Assembly: GCA_036937835.1 (NCBI GenBank)
Contig: CM072864.1
Location: 22,714,501 to 22,778,500 of the forward strand
Direction: 5' to 3'
DNA length: 64,000 bases
DNA from: Pampus argenteus
Taxonomy: Eukaryota; Chordata; Actinopteri; Scombriformes; Stromateidae
Shown here piece by piece: positions 48,435 to 61,500 of the stretch. The stretch's first letter is position 1; each line of letters begins with the position of its first letter. The translations under genes were made by a program, and so were the position numbers. The notes beneath the pieces are model-generated. The model saw only the letters and a list, made by a program, of their open reading frames with translations, made no database searches and was not told the origin of the DNA.

Positions 48435-48772
48435 TTACTTGTTGATGGCAAACATGGTTTTGATTGAAAATATTGCTCCTTGTTTAAGAAAAACTGTAGT
48501 TGTCAGTTTTGGCCTCAGAGAAAGCTATTTTTACAAATGTTACAGTAAAAGCTGCAGGAAGCTCTCAGAAGTGAGTTTTTTGGTCCTAATCATTAGAAAT
48601 CAGTTACTTGTTGATGGCAAACATGGTTTTGATTGAAAATATTGCTCCTTGTTTAAGAAAAAACTGTAGTTGTCAGTTTTGGCCTGAGAGAAAGCTATTT
48701 TTACAAATGTTACAGTAAAAGCTGCAGGAAGCTCTCAGAAGTGAGTTTTTGGTCCTAATCATTAGAAATCAG
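48435..48772 (+). repeat. Transition monomers after the 178-bp island
   Basis: Two short monomers, one with CCTCAGAG and one with AAGAAAAAACTG and the 5-T run. They match the end of the HOR unit just before TGTTTAACTG. Confidence 0.75.
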
Positions 48773-50794
48773 TTACTTGTTGATGGCAAACATGGTTTTG
48801 ATTGAAAATATTGCTCCTTGTTTAACTGTAGTTGTCAGTTTTGGCCTGAGAGAAAGCTATTTTTACAAATGTTACAGTAAAAGCTGCAGGAAGCTCTCAG
48901 AAGTGAGTTTTTTGGTCCTAATCATTAGAAATCAGTTACTTGTTGATGGCAAACATGGTTTTGATTGAAAATATTGCTCCTTGTTTAAGAAAAACTGTAG
49001 TTGTCAGTTTTGGCCTGAGAGAAAGCTATTTTTACAAATGTTACAGTAAAAGCTGCAGGAAGCTCTCAGAAGTGAGTTTTTTGGTCCTAATCATTAGAAA
49101 TCAGTTACTTGTTGATGGCAAACATGGTTTTGATTGAAAATATTGCTCCTTGTTTAAGAAAAACTGTAGTTGTCAGTTTTGGCCTGAGAGAAAGCTATTT
49201 TTACAAATGTTACAGTAAAAGCTGCAGGAAGCTCTCAGAAGTGAGTTTTTTGGTCCTAATCATTAGAAATCAGTTACTTGTTGATGGCAAACATGGTTTT
49301 GATTGAAAATATTGCTCCTTGTTTAAGAAAAACTGTAGTTGTCAGTTTTGGCCTGAGAGAAAGCTATTTTTACAAATGTTACAGTAAAAGCTGCAGGAAG
49401 CTCTCAGAAGTGAGTTTTTTGGTCCTAATCATTAGAAATCAGTTACTTGTTGATGGCAAACATGGTTTTGATTGAAAATATTGCTCCTTGTTTAAGAAAA
49501 ACTGTAGTTGTCAGTTTTGGCCTGAGAGAAAGCTATTTTTACAAATGTTACAGTAAAAGCTGCAGGAAGCTCTCAGAAGTGAGTTTTTTGGTCCTAATCA
49601 TTAGAAATCAGTTACTTGTTGATGGCAAACATGGTTTTGATTGAAAATATTGCTCCTTGTTTAAGAAAAACTGTAGTTGTCAGTTTTGGCCTGAGAGAAA
49701 GCTATTTTTACAAATGTTACAGTAAAAGCTGCAGGAAGCTCTCAGAAGTGAGTTTTTTGGTCCTAATCATTAGAAATCAGTTACTTGTTGATGGCAAACA
49801 TGGTTTTGATTGAAAATATTGCTCCTTGTTTAAGAAAAACTGTAGTTGTCAGTTTTGGCCGGAGAGAAAGCTATTTTTACAAATGTTACAGTAAAAGCTG
49901 CAGGAAGCTCTCAGAAGTGAGTTTTTTGGTCCTAATCATTAGAAATCAGTTACTTGTTGATGGCAAACATGGTTTTGATTGAAAATATTGCTCCTTGTTT
50001 AAGAAAAACTGTAGTTGTCAGTTTTGGCCTGAGACAAAGCTATTTTTACAAATGTTACAGTAAAAGCTACAGGAAGCTCTCAGAAGTGAGTTTTTTGGTC
50101 CTAATCATTAGAAATCAGTTACTTGTTGATGGCAAACATGGTTTTGATTGAAAATATTGCTCCTTGTTTAAGAAAAACTGTAGTTGTCAGTTTTGGCCTG
50201 AGAGAAAGCTATTTTTACAAATGTTACAGTAAAAGCTGCAGGAAGCTCTCAGAAGTGAGTTTTTTGGTCCTAATCATTAGAAATCAGTTACCTGTTGATG
50301 GCAAACATGGTTTTGATTGAAAATATTGCTCCTTGTTTAAGAAAAACTGTAGTTGTCAGTTTTGGCCTGAGAGAAAGCTATTTTTACAAATGTTACAGTA
50401 AAAGCTGCAGGAAGCTCTCAGAAGTGAGTTTTTTGGTCCTAATCATTAGAAATCAGTTACTTGTTGATGGCAAACATGGTTTTGATTGAAAATATTACTC
50501 CTTGTTTAAGAAAAACTGTAGTTGTCAGTTTTGGCCTCAGAGAAAGCTATTTTTACAAATGTTACAGTAAAAGCTGCAGGAAGCTCTCAGAAGTGAGTTT
50601 TTTGGTCCTAATCATTAGAAATCAGTTACTTGTTGATGGCAAACATGGTTTTGATTGAAAATATTGCTCCTTGTTTAAGAAAAAACTGTAGTTGTCAGTT
50701 TTGGCCTGAGAGAAAGCTATTTTTACAAATGTTACAGTAAAAGCTGCAGGAAGCTCTCAGAAGTGAGTTTTTGGTCCTAATCATTAGAAATCAG
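48773..50794 (+). repeat. 24-monomer HOR family, truncated copy (12 monomers, 2,022 bp)
   Basis: Begins with the 6-bp-deleted TGTTTAACTG monomer (48,777-48,968). It runs through plain monomers, a GGCCGGAGAG monomer (49,859), CCTGAGACAAAGC, CAGTTACCTG and ATATTACTCC (50,492) monomers to the next TGTTTAACTG. Confidence 0.84.
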
Positions 50795-53700
50795 TTACTT
50801 GTTGATGGCAAACATGGTTTTGATTGAAAATATTGCTCCTTGTTTAACTGTAGTTGTCAGTTTTGGCCTGAGAGAAAGCTATTTTTACAAATGTTACAGT
50901 AAAAGCTGCAGGAACCTCTCAGAAGTGAGTTTTTTGGTCCTAATCATTAGAAATCAGTTACTTGTTGATGGCAAACATGGTTTTGATTGAAAATATTGCT
51001 CCTTGTTTAAGAAAAACTGTAGTTGTCAGTTTTGGCCTGAGAGAAAGCTATTTTTACAAATGTTACAGTAAAAGCTGCAGGAAGCTCTCAGAAGTGAGTT
51101 TTTTGGTCCTAATCATTAGAAATCATTTACTTGTTGATGGCAAACATGGTTTTGATTGAAAATATTGCTCCTTGTTTAAGAAAAACTGTAGTTGTCAGTT
51201 TTGGCCTGAGAGAAAGCTATTTTTACAAATGTTACAGTAAAAGCTGCAGGAAGCTCTCAGAAGTGAGTTTTTTGGTCCTAATCATTAGAAATCAGTAACT
51301 TGTTGATGGCAAACATGGTTTTGATTGAAAATATTGCTCCTTGTTTAAGAAAAACTGTAGTTGTCAGTTTTGGCCTGAGAGAAAGCTATTTTTTTACAAA
51401 TGTTACAGTAAAAGCTGCAGGAAGCTCTCAGAAGTGATTTTTTGGTTCTAATCATTAGAAATCAGTTACTTGTTGATGGCAAACATGGTTTTGATTGAAA
51501 ATATTGCTCCTTGTTTAAGAAAAACTGTAGTTGTCAGTTTTGGCCTGAGAGAAAGCTATTTTTACAAATGTTACAGTAAAAGCTGCAGGAAGCTCTCAGA
51601 AGTGAGTTTTTTGGTCCTAATCATTAGAAATCAGTTACTTGTTGATGGCAAACATGGTTTTGATTGAAAATATTGCTCCTTGTTTAAGAAAAACTGTAGT
51701 TGTCAGTTTTGGCCTTCTCTCGCAGAGAGAAAGCTATTTTTTACAAATGTTACAGTAAAAGCTCCAGGAAGCTCTCAGAAGTGAGTTTTTTGGTTCTAAT
51801 CATTAGAAATCAGTTACTTGTTGATGGCAAACATGGTTTTGATTGAAAATATTGCTCCTTGTTTAAGAAAAACTGTAGTTGTCAGTTTTGGCCTGAGAGA
51901 AAGCTATTTTTACAAATGTTACAGTAAAAGCTGCAGGAAGCTCTCAGAAGTGAGTTTTTTGGTCCTAATCATTAGAAATCAGTTACTTGTTGATGGCAAA
52001 CATGGTTTTGATTGAAAATATTGCTCCTTGTTTAAGAAAAACTGTAGTTGTCAGTTTTGGCCTGAGAGAAAGCTATTTTTACAAATGTTACAGTAAAAGC
52101 TGCAGGAAGCTCTCAGAAGTGAGTTTTTGGTCCTAATCATTAGAAATCAGTTACTTGTTGATGGCAAACATGGTTTTGATTGAAAATATTGCTCCTTGTT
52201 TAAGAAAAACTGTAGTTGTCAGTTTTGGCCTGAGAGAAAGCTATTTTTACAAATGTTACAGTAAAAGCTGCAGGAAGCTCTCAGAAGTGAGTTTTTTGGT
52301 CCTAATCATTAGAAATCAGTTACTTGTTGATGGCAAACATAGTTTTGATTGAAAACATTGCTCCTTGTTTAAGAAAAACTGTAGTTGTCAGTTTTGGCCT
52401 GAGAGAAAGCTATTTTTACAAATGTTACAGTAAAAGCTGCAGGAAGCTCTCAGAAGTGAGTTTTTTGGTCCTAATCATTAGAAATCAGTTACTTGTTGAT
52501 GGCAAACATGGTTTTGATTGAAAATATTGCTCCTTGTTTAAGAAAAACTGTAGTTGTCAGTTTTGGCTTTAGAGAAAGCAATTTTTACAAATGTTACAGT
52601 AAAAGCTGCAGGAAGCTCTCAGAAGTGAGTTTTTTGGTCCTAATCATTAGAAATCAGTTACTTGTTGATGGCAAACATGGTTTTGATTGAAAATATTGCT
52701 CCTTGTTTAAGAAAAACTGTAGTTGTCAGTTTTGGCCTGAGAGAAAGCTATTTTTACAAATGTTACAGTAAAAGCTGCAGGAAGCTCTCAGAAGTGAGTT
52801 TTTTGGTCCTAATCATTAGAAATCAGTTACTTGTTGATGGCAAACATGGTTTTGATTGAAAATATTGCTCCTTGTTTAAGAAAAACTGTAGTTGTCAGTT
52901 TTGGCCTGAGAGAAAGCTATTTTTACAAATGTTACAGTAAAAGCTGCAGGAAGCTCTCAGAAGTGAGTTTTTTGGTCCTAATCATTAGAAATCAGTTACT
53001 TGTTGATGGCAAACATGGTTTTGATTGAAAATATTGCTCCTTGTTTAAGAAAAACTGTAGTTGTCAGTTTTGGCCTGAGAGAAAGCTATTTTTACAAATG
53101 TTACAGTAAAAGCTGCAGGAAGCTCTCAGAAGTGAGTTTTTTGGTCCTAATCATTAGAAATCAGTTACTTGTTGATGGCAAACATGGTTTTGATTGAAAA
53201 TATTGCTCCTTGTTTAAGAAAAACTGTAGTTGTCAGTTTTGGCCTGAGAGAAAGCTATTTTTACAAATGTTACAGTAAAAGCTGCAGGAAGCTCTCAGAA
53301 GTGAGTTTTTTGGTCCTAATCATTAGAAATCAGTTACTTGTTGATGGCAAACATGGTTTTGATTGAAAATATTGCTCCTTGTTTAAGAAAAACTGTAGTT
53401 GTCAGTTTTGGCCTGAAAGAAAGCTATTTTTACAAATGTTACAGTAAAAGCTGCAGGAAGCTCTCAGAAGTGAGTTTTTTGGTCCTAATCATTAGAAATC
53501 AGTTACTTGTTGATGGCAAACATGGTTTTGATTGAAAATATTGCTCCTTGTTTAAGAAAAACTGTAGTTGTCAGTTTTGGCCTGAGACAAAGCTATTTTT
53601 ACAAATGTTACAGTAAAAGCTACAGGAAGCTCTCAGAAGTGAGTTTTTTGGTCCTAATCATTAGAAATTAGTTACTTGTTGATGGCAAACATGGTTTTGA

Positions 53701-55023
53701 TTGAAGATATTGCTCCTTGTTTAAGAAAAACTGTAGTTGTCAGTTTTGGCCTGAGAGAAAGCTATTTTTACAAATGTTACAGTAAAAGCTACAGGAAGCT
53801 CTCAGAAGTGAGTTTTTTGGTCCTAATCATTAGAAATCAGTTACTTGTTGATGGCAAACATGGTTTTGATTGAAAATATTGCTCCTTGTTTAAGAAAAAC
53901 TGTAGTTGTCAGTTTTGGCCTGAGAGAAAGCTATTTTTACAAATGTTACAGTAAAAGCTGCAGGAAGCTCTCAGAAGTGAGTTTTTTGGTCCTAATCATT
54001 AGAAATCAGTTACCTGTTGATGGCAAACATGGTTTTGATTGAAAATATTGCTCCTTGTTTAAGAAAAACTGTAGTTGTCAGTTTTGGCCTGAGAGAAAGC
54101 TATTTTTACAAATGTTACAGTAAAAGCTGCAGGAAGCTCTCAGAAGTGAGTTTTTTGGTCCTAATCATTAGAAATCAGTTACTTGTTGATGGAAAACATG
54201 GTTTTGATTGAAAATATTACTCCTTGTTTAAGAAAAACTGTAGTTGTCAGTTTTGGCCTCAGAGAAAGCTATTTTTACAAATGTTACAGTAAAAGCTACA
54301 GGAAGCTCTCAGAAGTGAGTTTTTTGGTCCTAATCATTAGAAATCAGTTACTTGTTGATGGCAAACATGGTTTTGATTGAAAATATTGCTCCTTGTTTAA
54401 GAAAAACTGTAGTTGTCAGTTTTGGCCTGAGAGAAAGCTATTTTTACAAATGTTACAGTAAAAGCTGCAGGAAGCTCTCAGAAGTGAGTTTTTTGGTCCT
54501 AATCATTAGAAATCAGTTACCTGTTGATGGCAAACATGGTTTTGATTGAAAATATTGCTCCTTGTTTAAGAAAAACTGTAGTTGTCAGTTTTGGCCTGAG
54601 AGAAAGCTATTTTTACAAATGTTACAGTAAAAGCTGCAGGAAGCTCTCAGAAGTGAGTTTTTTGGTCCTAATCATTAGAAATCAGTTACTTGTTGATGGC
54701 AAACATGGTTTTGATTGAAAATATTACTCCTTGTTTAAGAAAAACTGTAGTTGTCAGTTTTGGCCTCAGAGAAAGCTATTTTTACAAATGTTACAGTAAA
54801 AGCTGCAGGAAGCTCTCAGAAGTGAGTTTTTTGGTCCTAATCATTAGAAATCAGTTACTTGTTGATGGCAAACATGGTTTTGATTGAAAATATTGCTCCT
54901 TGTTTAAGAAAAAACTGTAGTTGTCAGTTTTGGCCTGAGAGAAAGCTATTTTTACAAATGTTACAGTAAAAGCTGCAGGAAGCTCTCAGAAGTGAGTTTT
55001 TGGTCCTAATCATTAGAAATCAG
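50795..55023 (+). repeat. 24-monomer HOR, copy with gains (25 monomers, 4,229 bp)
   Basis: Runs from TGTTTAACTG (about 50,842) to the next (about 55,071). Internal offsets to the next copy are 4,229 bp at the start and 4,049 bp from 52,155. The difference is one extra TCGCAGAG long monomer near 51,663-51,842. It also holds a 3-monomer tandem duplication (next entry). Confidence 0.85.
53841..54854 (+). repeat. Tandem duplication of three monomers (2 x 507 bp)
   Basis: The order plain, CAGTTACCTG, ATATTACTCC occurs twice in succession with an offset of 507 bp (53,845/54,017/54,183 and 54,352/54,524/54,690). The next HOR copy has it once, which accounts for 4,049 minus 507 = 3,542 bp. Confidence 0.86.
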
Positions 55024-58000
55024 TTACTTGTTGATGGCAAACATGGTTTTGATTGAAAATATTGCTCCTTGTTTAACTGTAGTTGTCAGTTTTGGCCTGA
55101 GAGAAAGCTATTTTTACAAATGTTACAGTAAAAGCTGCAGGAAGCTCTCAGAAGTGAGTTTTTTGGTCCTAATCATTAGAAATCAGTTACTTGTTGATGG
55201 CAAACATGGTTTTGATTGAAAATATTGCTCCTTGTTTAAGAAAAACTGTAGTTGTCAGTTTTGGCCTGAGAGAAAGCTATTTTTACAAATGTTACAGTAA
55301 AAGCTGCAGGAAGCTCTCAGAAGTGAGTTTTTTGGTCCTAATCATTAGAAATCAGTTACTTGTTGATGGCAAACATGGTTTTGATTGAAAATATTGCTCC
55401 TTGTTTAAGAAAAACTGTAGTTGTCAGTTTTGGCCTGAGAGAAAGCTATTTTTACAAATGTTACAGTAAAAGCTGCAGGAAGCTCTCAGAAGTGAGTTTT
55501 TTGGTCCTAATCATTAGAAATCAGTAACTTGTTGATGGCAAACATGGTTTTGATTGAAAATATTGCTCCTTGTTTAAGAAAAACTGTAGTTGTCAGTTTT
55601 GGCCTGAGAGAAAGCTATTTTTTACAAATGTTACAGTAAAAGCTGCAGGAAGCTCTCAGAAGTGATTTTTTGGTTCTAATCATTAGAAATCAGTTACTTG
55701 TTGATGGCAAACATGGTTTTGATTGAAAATATTGCTCCTTGTTTAAGAAAAACTGTAGTTGTCAGTTTTGGCCTGAGAGAAAGCTATTTTTACAAATGTT
55801 ACAGTAAAAGCTGCAGGAAGCTCTCAGAAGTGAGTTTTTTGGTCCTAATCATTAGAAATCAGTTACTTGTTGATGGCAAACATGGTTTTGATTGAAAATA
55901 TTGCTCCTTGTTTAAGAAAAACTGTAGTTGTCAGTTTTGGCCTGAGAGAAAGCTATTTTTACAAATGTTACAGTAAAAGCTGCAGGAAGCTCTCAGAAGT
56001 GAGTTTTTTGGTCCTAATCATTAGAAATCAGTTACTTGTTGATGGCAAACATGGTTTTGATTGAAAATATTGCTCCTTGTTTAAGAAAAACTGTAGTTGT
56101 CAGTTTTGGCCTGAGAGAAAGCTATTTTTACAAATGTTACAGTAAAAGCTGCAGGAAGCTCTCAGAAGTGAGTTTTTGGTCCTAATCATTAGAAATCAGT
56201 TACTTGTTGATGGCAAACATGGTTTTGATTGAAAATATTGCTCCTTGTTTAAGAAAAACTGTAGTTGTCAGTTTTGGCCTGAGAGAAAGCTATTTTTACA
56301 AATGTTACAGTAAAAGCTGCAGGAAGCTCTCAGAACTGAGTTTTTTGGTCCTAATCATTAGAAATCAGTTACTTGTTGATGGCAAACATAGTTTTGATTG
56401 AAAACATTGCTCCTTGTTTAAGAAAAACTGTAGTTGTCAGTTTTGGCCTGAGAGAAAGCTATTTTTACAAATGTTACAGTAAAAGCTGCAGGAAGCTCTC
56501 AGAAGTGAGTTTTTTGGTCCTAATCATTAGAAATCAGTTACTTGTTGATGGCAAACATGGTTTTGATTGAAAATATTGCTCCTTGTTTAAGAAAAACTGT
56601 AGTTGTCAGTTTTGGCTTTAGAGAAAGCAATTTTTACAAATGTTACAGTAAAAGCTGCAGGAAGCTCTCAGAAGTGAGTTTTTTGGTCCTAATCATTAGA
56701 AATCAGTTACTTGTTGATGGCAAACATGGTTTTGATTGAAAATATTGCTCCTTGTTTAAGAAAAACTGTAGTTGTCAGTTTTGGCCTGAGAGAAAGCTAT
56801 TTTTACAAATGTTACAGTAAAAGCTGCAGGAAGCTCTCAGAAGTGAGTTTTTTGGTCCTAATCATTAGAAATCAGTTACTTGTTGATGGCAAACATGGTT
56901 TTGATTGAAAATATTGCTCCTTGTTTAAGAAAAACTGTAGTTGTCAGTTTTGGCCTGAGAGAAAGCTATTTTTACAAATGTTACAGTAAAAGCTGCAGGA
57001 AGCTCTCAGAAGTGAGTTTTTTGGTCCTAATCATTAGAAATCAGTTACTTGTTGATGGCAAACATGGTTTTGATTGAAAATATTGCTCCTTGTTTAAGAA
57101 AAACTGTAGTTGTCAGTTTTGGCCTGAGAGAAAGCTATTTTTACAAATGTTACAGTAAAAGCTGCAGGAAGCTCTCAGAAGTGAGTTTTTTGGTCCTAAT
57201 CATTAGAAATCAGTTACTTGTTGATGGCAAACATGGTTTTGATTGAAAATATTGCTCCTTGTTTAAGAAAAACTGTAGTTGTCAGTTTTGGCCTGAGAGA
57301 AAGCTATTTTTACAAATGTTACAGTAAAAGCTGCAGGAAGCTCTCAGAAGTGAGTTTTTTGGTCCTAATCATTAGAAATCAGTTACTTGTTGATGGCAAA
57401 CATGGTTTTGATTGAAAATATTGCTCCTTGTTTAAGAAAAACTGTAGTTGTCAGTTTTGGCCGGAGAGAAAGCTATTTTTACAAATGTTACAGTAAAAGC
57501 TGCAGGAAGCTCTCAGAAGTGAGTTTTTTGGTCCTAATCATTAGAAATCAGTTACTTGTTGATGGCAAACATGGTTTTGATTGAAAATATTGCTCCTTGT
57601 TTAAGAAAAACTGTAGTTGTCAGTTTTGGCCTGAGACAAAGCTATTTTTACAAATGTTACAGTAAAAGCTACAGGAAGCTCTCAGAAGTGAGTTTTTTGG
57701 TCCTAATCATTAGAAATTAGTTACTTGTTGATGGCAAACATGGTTTTGATTGAAGATATTGCTCCTTGTTTAAGAAAAACTGTAGTTGTCAGTTTTGGCC
57801 TGAGAGAAAGCTATTTTTACAAATGTTACAGTAAAAGCTACAGGAAGCTCTCAGAAGTGAGTTTTTTGGTCCTAATCATTAGAAATCAGTTACTTGTTGA
57901 TGGCAAACATGGTTTTGATTGAAAATATTGCTCCTTGTTTAAGAAAAACTGTAGTTGTCAGTTTTGGCCTGAGAGAAAGCTATTTTTACAAATGTTACAG

Positions 58001-58565
58001 TAAAAGCTGCAGGAAGCTCTCAGAAGTGAGTTTTTTGGTCCTAATCATTAGAAATCAGTTACCTGTTGATGGCAAACATGGTTTTGATTGAAAATATTGC
58101 TCCTTGTTTAAGAAAAACTGTAGTTGTCAGTTTTGGCCTGAGAGAAAGCTATTTTTACAAATGTTACAGTAAAAGCTGCAGGAAGCTCTCAGAAGTGAGT
58201 TTTTTGGTCCTAATCATTAGAAATCAGTTACTTGTTGATGGCAAACATGGTTTTGATTGAAAATATTACTCCTTGTTTAAGAAAAACTGTAGTTGTCAGT
58301 TTTGGCCTCAGAGAAAGCTATTTTTACAAATGTTACAGTAAAAGCTGCAGGAAGCTCTCAGAAGTGAGTTTTTTGGTCCTAATCATTAGAAATCAGTTAC
58401 TTGTTGATGGCAAACATGGTTTTGATTGAAAATATTGCTCCTTGTTTAAGAAAAAACTGTAGTTGTCAGTTTTGGCCTGAGAGAAAGCTATTTTTACAAA
58501 TGTTACAGTAAAAGCTGCAGGAAGCTCTCAGAAGTGAGTTTTTGGTCCTAATCATTAGAAATCAG
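55024..58565 (+). repeat. 24-monomer HOR, copy with losses (21 monomers, 3,542 bp)
   Basis: Repeats 50,795-55,023 without the extra long monomer and without the second 3-mer. Shared marks: CAGTAACTTG (55,522), GTGATTTTTTGGTTC (about 55,663), CATAGTTTTG with GAAAACATTG (about 56,388), GGCTTTAGAG (56,614) and GGCCGGAGAG (57,460). Confidence 0.86.
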
Positions 58566-61500
58566 TTACTTGTTGATGGCAAACATGGTTTTGATTGAAA
58601 ATATTGCTCCTTGTTTAACTGTAGTTGTCAGTTTTGGCCTGAGAGAAAGCTATTTTTACAAATGTTACAGTAAAAGCTGCAGGAAGCTCTCAGAAGTGAG
58701 TTTTTTGGTCCTAATCATTAGAAATCAGTTACTTGTTGATGGCAAACATGGTTTTGATTGAAAATATTGCTCCTTGTTTAAGAAAAACTGTAGTTGTCAG
58801 TTTTGGCCTAAGACAAAGCTATTTTTACAAATGTTACAGTAAAAGCTGCAGGAAGCTCTCAGAAGTGAGTTTTTTGGTCCTAATCATTAGAAATCAGTTA
58901 CTTGTTGATGGCAAACATGGTTTTGATTGAAAATATTGCTCCTTGTTTAAGAAAAACTGTAGTTGTCAGTTTTGGCCTGAGAGAAAGCTATTTTTTACAA
59001 ATGTTACAGTAAAAGCTGCAGGAAGCTCTCAGAAGTGAGTTTTTTTGGTCCTAATTATTAGAAATCAGTTACTTGTTGATGGCAAACATGGTTTTGATTG
59101 AAAATATTGCTCCTTGTTTAAGATAACTGTAGTTGTCAGTTTTGGCCTGAGAGAAAGCTATTTTTACAAATGTTACAGTAAAAGCTGCAGGAAGCTCTCA
59201 GAAGTGAGTTTTTTGGTCCTAATCATTAGAAATCAGTTACTTGTTGATGGCAAACATGGTTTTGATTGAAAATATTGCTCCTTGTTTAAGAAAAACTGTA
59301 GTTGTCAGTTTTGGCCTGAGACAAAGCTATTTTTACAAATGTTACAGTAAAAGCTACAGGAAGCTCTCAGAAGTGAGTTTTTTGGTCCTAATCATTAGAA
59401 ATCAGTTACTTGTTGATGGCAAACATGGTTTTGATTGAAAATATTGCTTCTTGTTTAAGAAAAACTGTAGTTGTCAGTTTTGGCCTGAGAGAAAGCTATT
59501 TTTACAAATGTTACAGTAAAAGCTGCAGGAAGCTCTCAGAAGTGAGTTTTTTGGTCCTAATCATTAGAAATCAGTTACCTGTTGATGGCAAACATGGTTT
59601 TGATTGAAAATATTGCTCCTTGTTTAAGAAAAACTGTAGTTGTCAGTTTTGGCCTGAGAGAAAGCTATTTTTACAAATGTTACAGTAAAAGCTGCAGGAA
59701 GCTCTCAGAAGTGAGTTTTTTGGTCCTAATCATTAGAAATCAGTTACTTGTTGATGGCAAACATGGTTTTGATTGAAAATATTGCTCCTTGTTTAAGAAA
59801 AACTGTAGTTGTCAGTTTTGGCCTCAGAGAAAGCTATTTTTTACAAATGTTACAGTAAAAGCTGCAGGAAGCTCTCAGAAGTGAGTTTTTTGGTCCTAAT
59901 CATTGGAAATCAGTTACTTGTTGATGGCAAACATGGTTTTGATTGAAAATAGTGCTCCTTGTTTAAGAAAAACTGTAGTTGTCAGTTTTGGCCTGAGAGA
60001 AAGCTATTTTTACAAATGTTACAGTAAAAGCTGCAGGAAGCTCTCAGAAGTGAGTTTTTTGGTCCTAATCATTAGAAATCAGTTACTTGTTGATGGCAAA
60101 CATGGTTTTGATTGAAAATATTGCTCCTTGTTTAAGAAAAACTGTAGTTGTCAGTTTTGGCCTGAGAGAAAGCTATTTTTACAAATGTTACAGTAAGAGC
60201 TGCAGGAAGCTCTCAGAAGTGAGTTTTTTGGTCCTAATCATTAGAAATCAGTTACTTGTTGATGGCAAACATGGTTTTGATTGAAAATATTGCTCCTTGT
60301 TTAAGAAAAACTGTAGTTGTCAGTTTTGGCCTGAGAGAAAGCTATTTTTACAAATGTTACAGTAAAAGCTGCAGGAAGCTCTCAGAAGTGAGTTTTTTGG
60401 TCCTAATCATTAGAAATCAGTTACTTGTTGATGGCAAACATGGTTTTGATTGAAAATATTGCTCCTTGTTTAAGAAAAACTGTAGTTGTCAGTTTTGGCC
60501 TCAGAGAAAGCTATTTTTACAAATGTTACAGTAAAAGCTGCAGGAAGCTCTCAGAAGTGAGTTTTTTGGTCCTAATCATTAGAAATCAGTTACTTGTTGA
60601 TGGCAAACATGGTTTTGATTGAAAATATTGCTCCTTGTTTAAGAAAAAACTGTAGTTGTCAGTTTTGGCCTGAGAGAAAGCTATTTTTACAAATGTTACA
60701 GTAAAACCTGCAGGAAGCTCTCAGAAGTGAGTTTTTTGGTCCTAATCATTAGAAATCAGTTACTTGTTGATGGCAAACATGGTTTTGATTGAAAATATTG
60801 CTCCTTGTTTAAGAAAAACTGTAGTTGTCAGTTTTGGCCTGAGAGAAAGCTATTTTTACAAATGTTACAGTAAAAGCTGCAGGAAGCTCTCAGAAGTGAG
60901 TTTTTTGGTCCTAATCATTAGAAATCAGTTACTTGTTGATGGCAAACATGGTTTTGATTGAAAATATTGCTCCTTGTTTAAGAAAAACTGTAGTTGTCAG
61001 TTTTGGCCTGAGAGAAAGCTATTTTTACAAATGTTACAGTAAAAGCTGCAGGAAGCTCTCAGAAGTGAGTTTTTTGGTCCTAATCATTAGAAATCAGTAA
61101 CTTGTTGATGGCAAACATGGTTTTGATTGAAAATATTGCTCCTTGTTTAAGAAAAACTGTAGTTGTCAGTTTTGGCCTTCTCTCGCAGAGAGAAAGCTAT
61201 TTTTTACAAATGTTACAGTAAAAGCTCCAGGAAGCTCTCAGAAGTGAGTTTTTTGGTTCTAATCATTAGAAATCAGTTACTTGTTGATGGCAAACATGGT
61301 TTTGATTGAAAAAATATTGCTCCTTGTTTAAGAAAAACTGTAGTTGTCAGTTTTGGCCTGAGAGAAAGCTATTTTTACAAATGTTACAGTAAAAGCTGCA
61401 GGAAGCTCTCAGAAGTGAGTTTTTTGGTCCTAATCATTAGAAATCAGTTACTTGTTGATGGCAAACATGGTTTTGATTGAAAATATTGCTCCTTGTTTAA

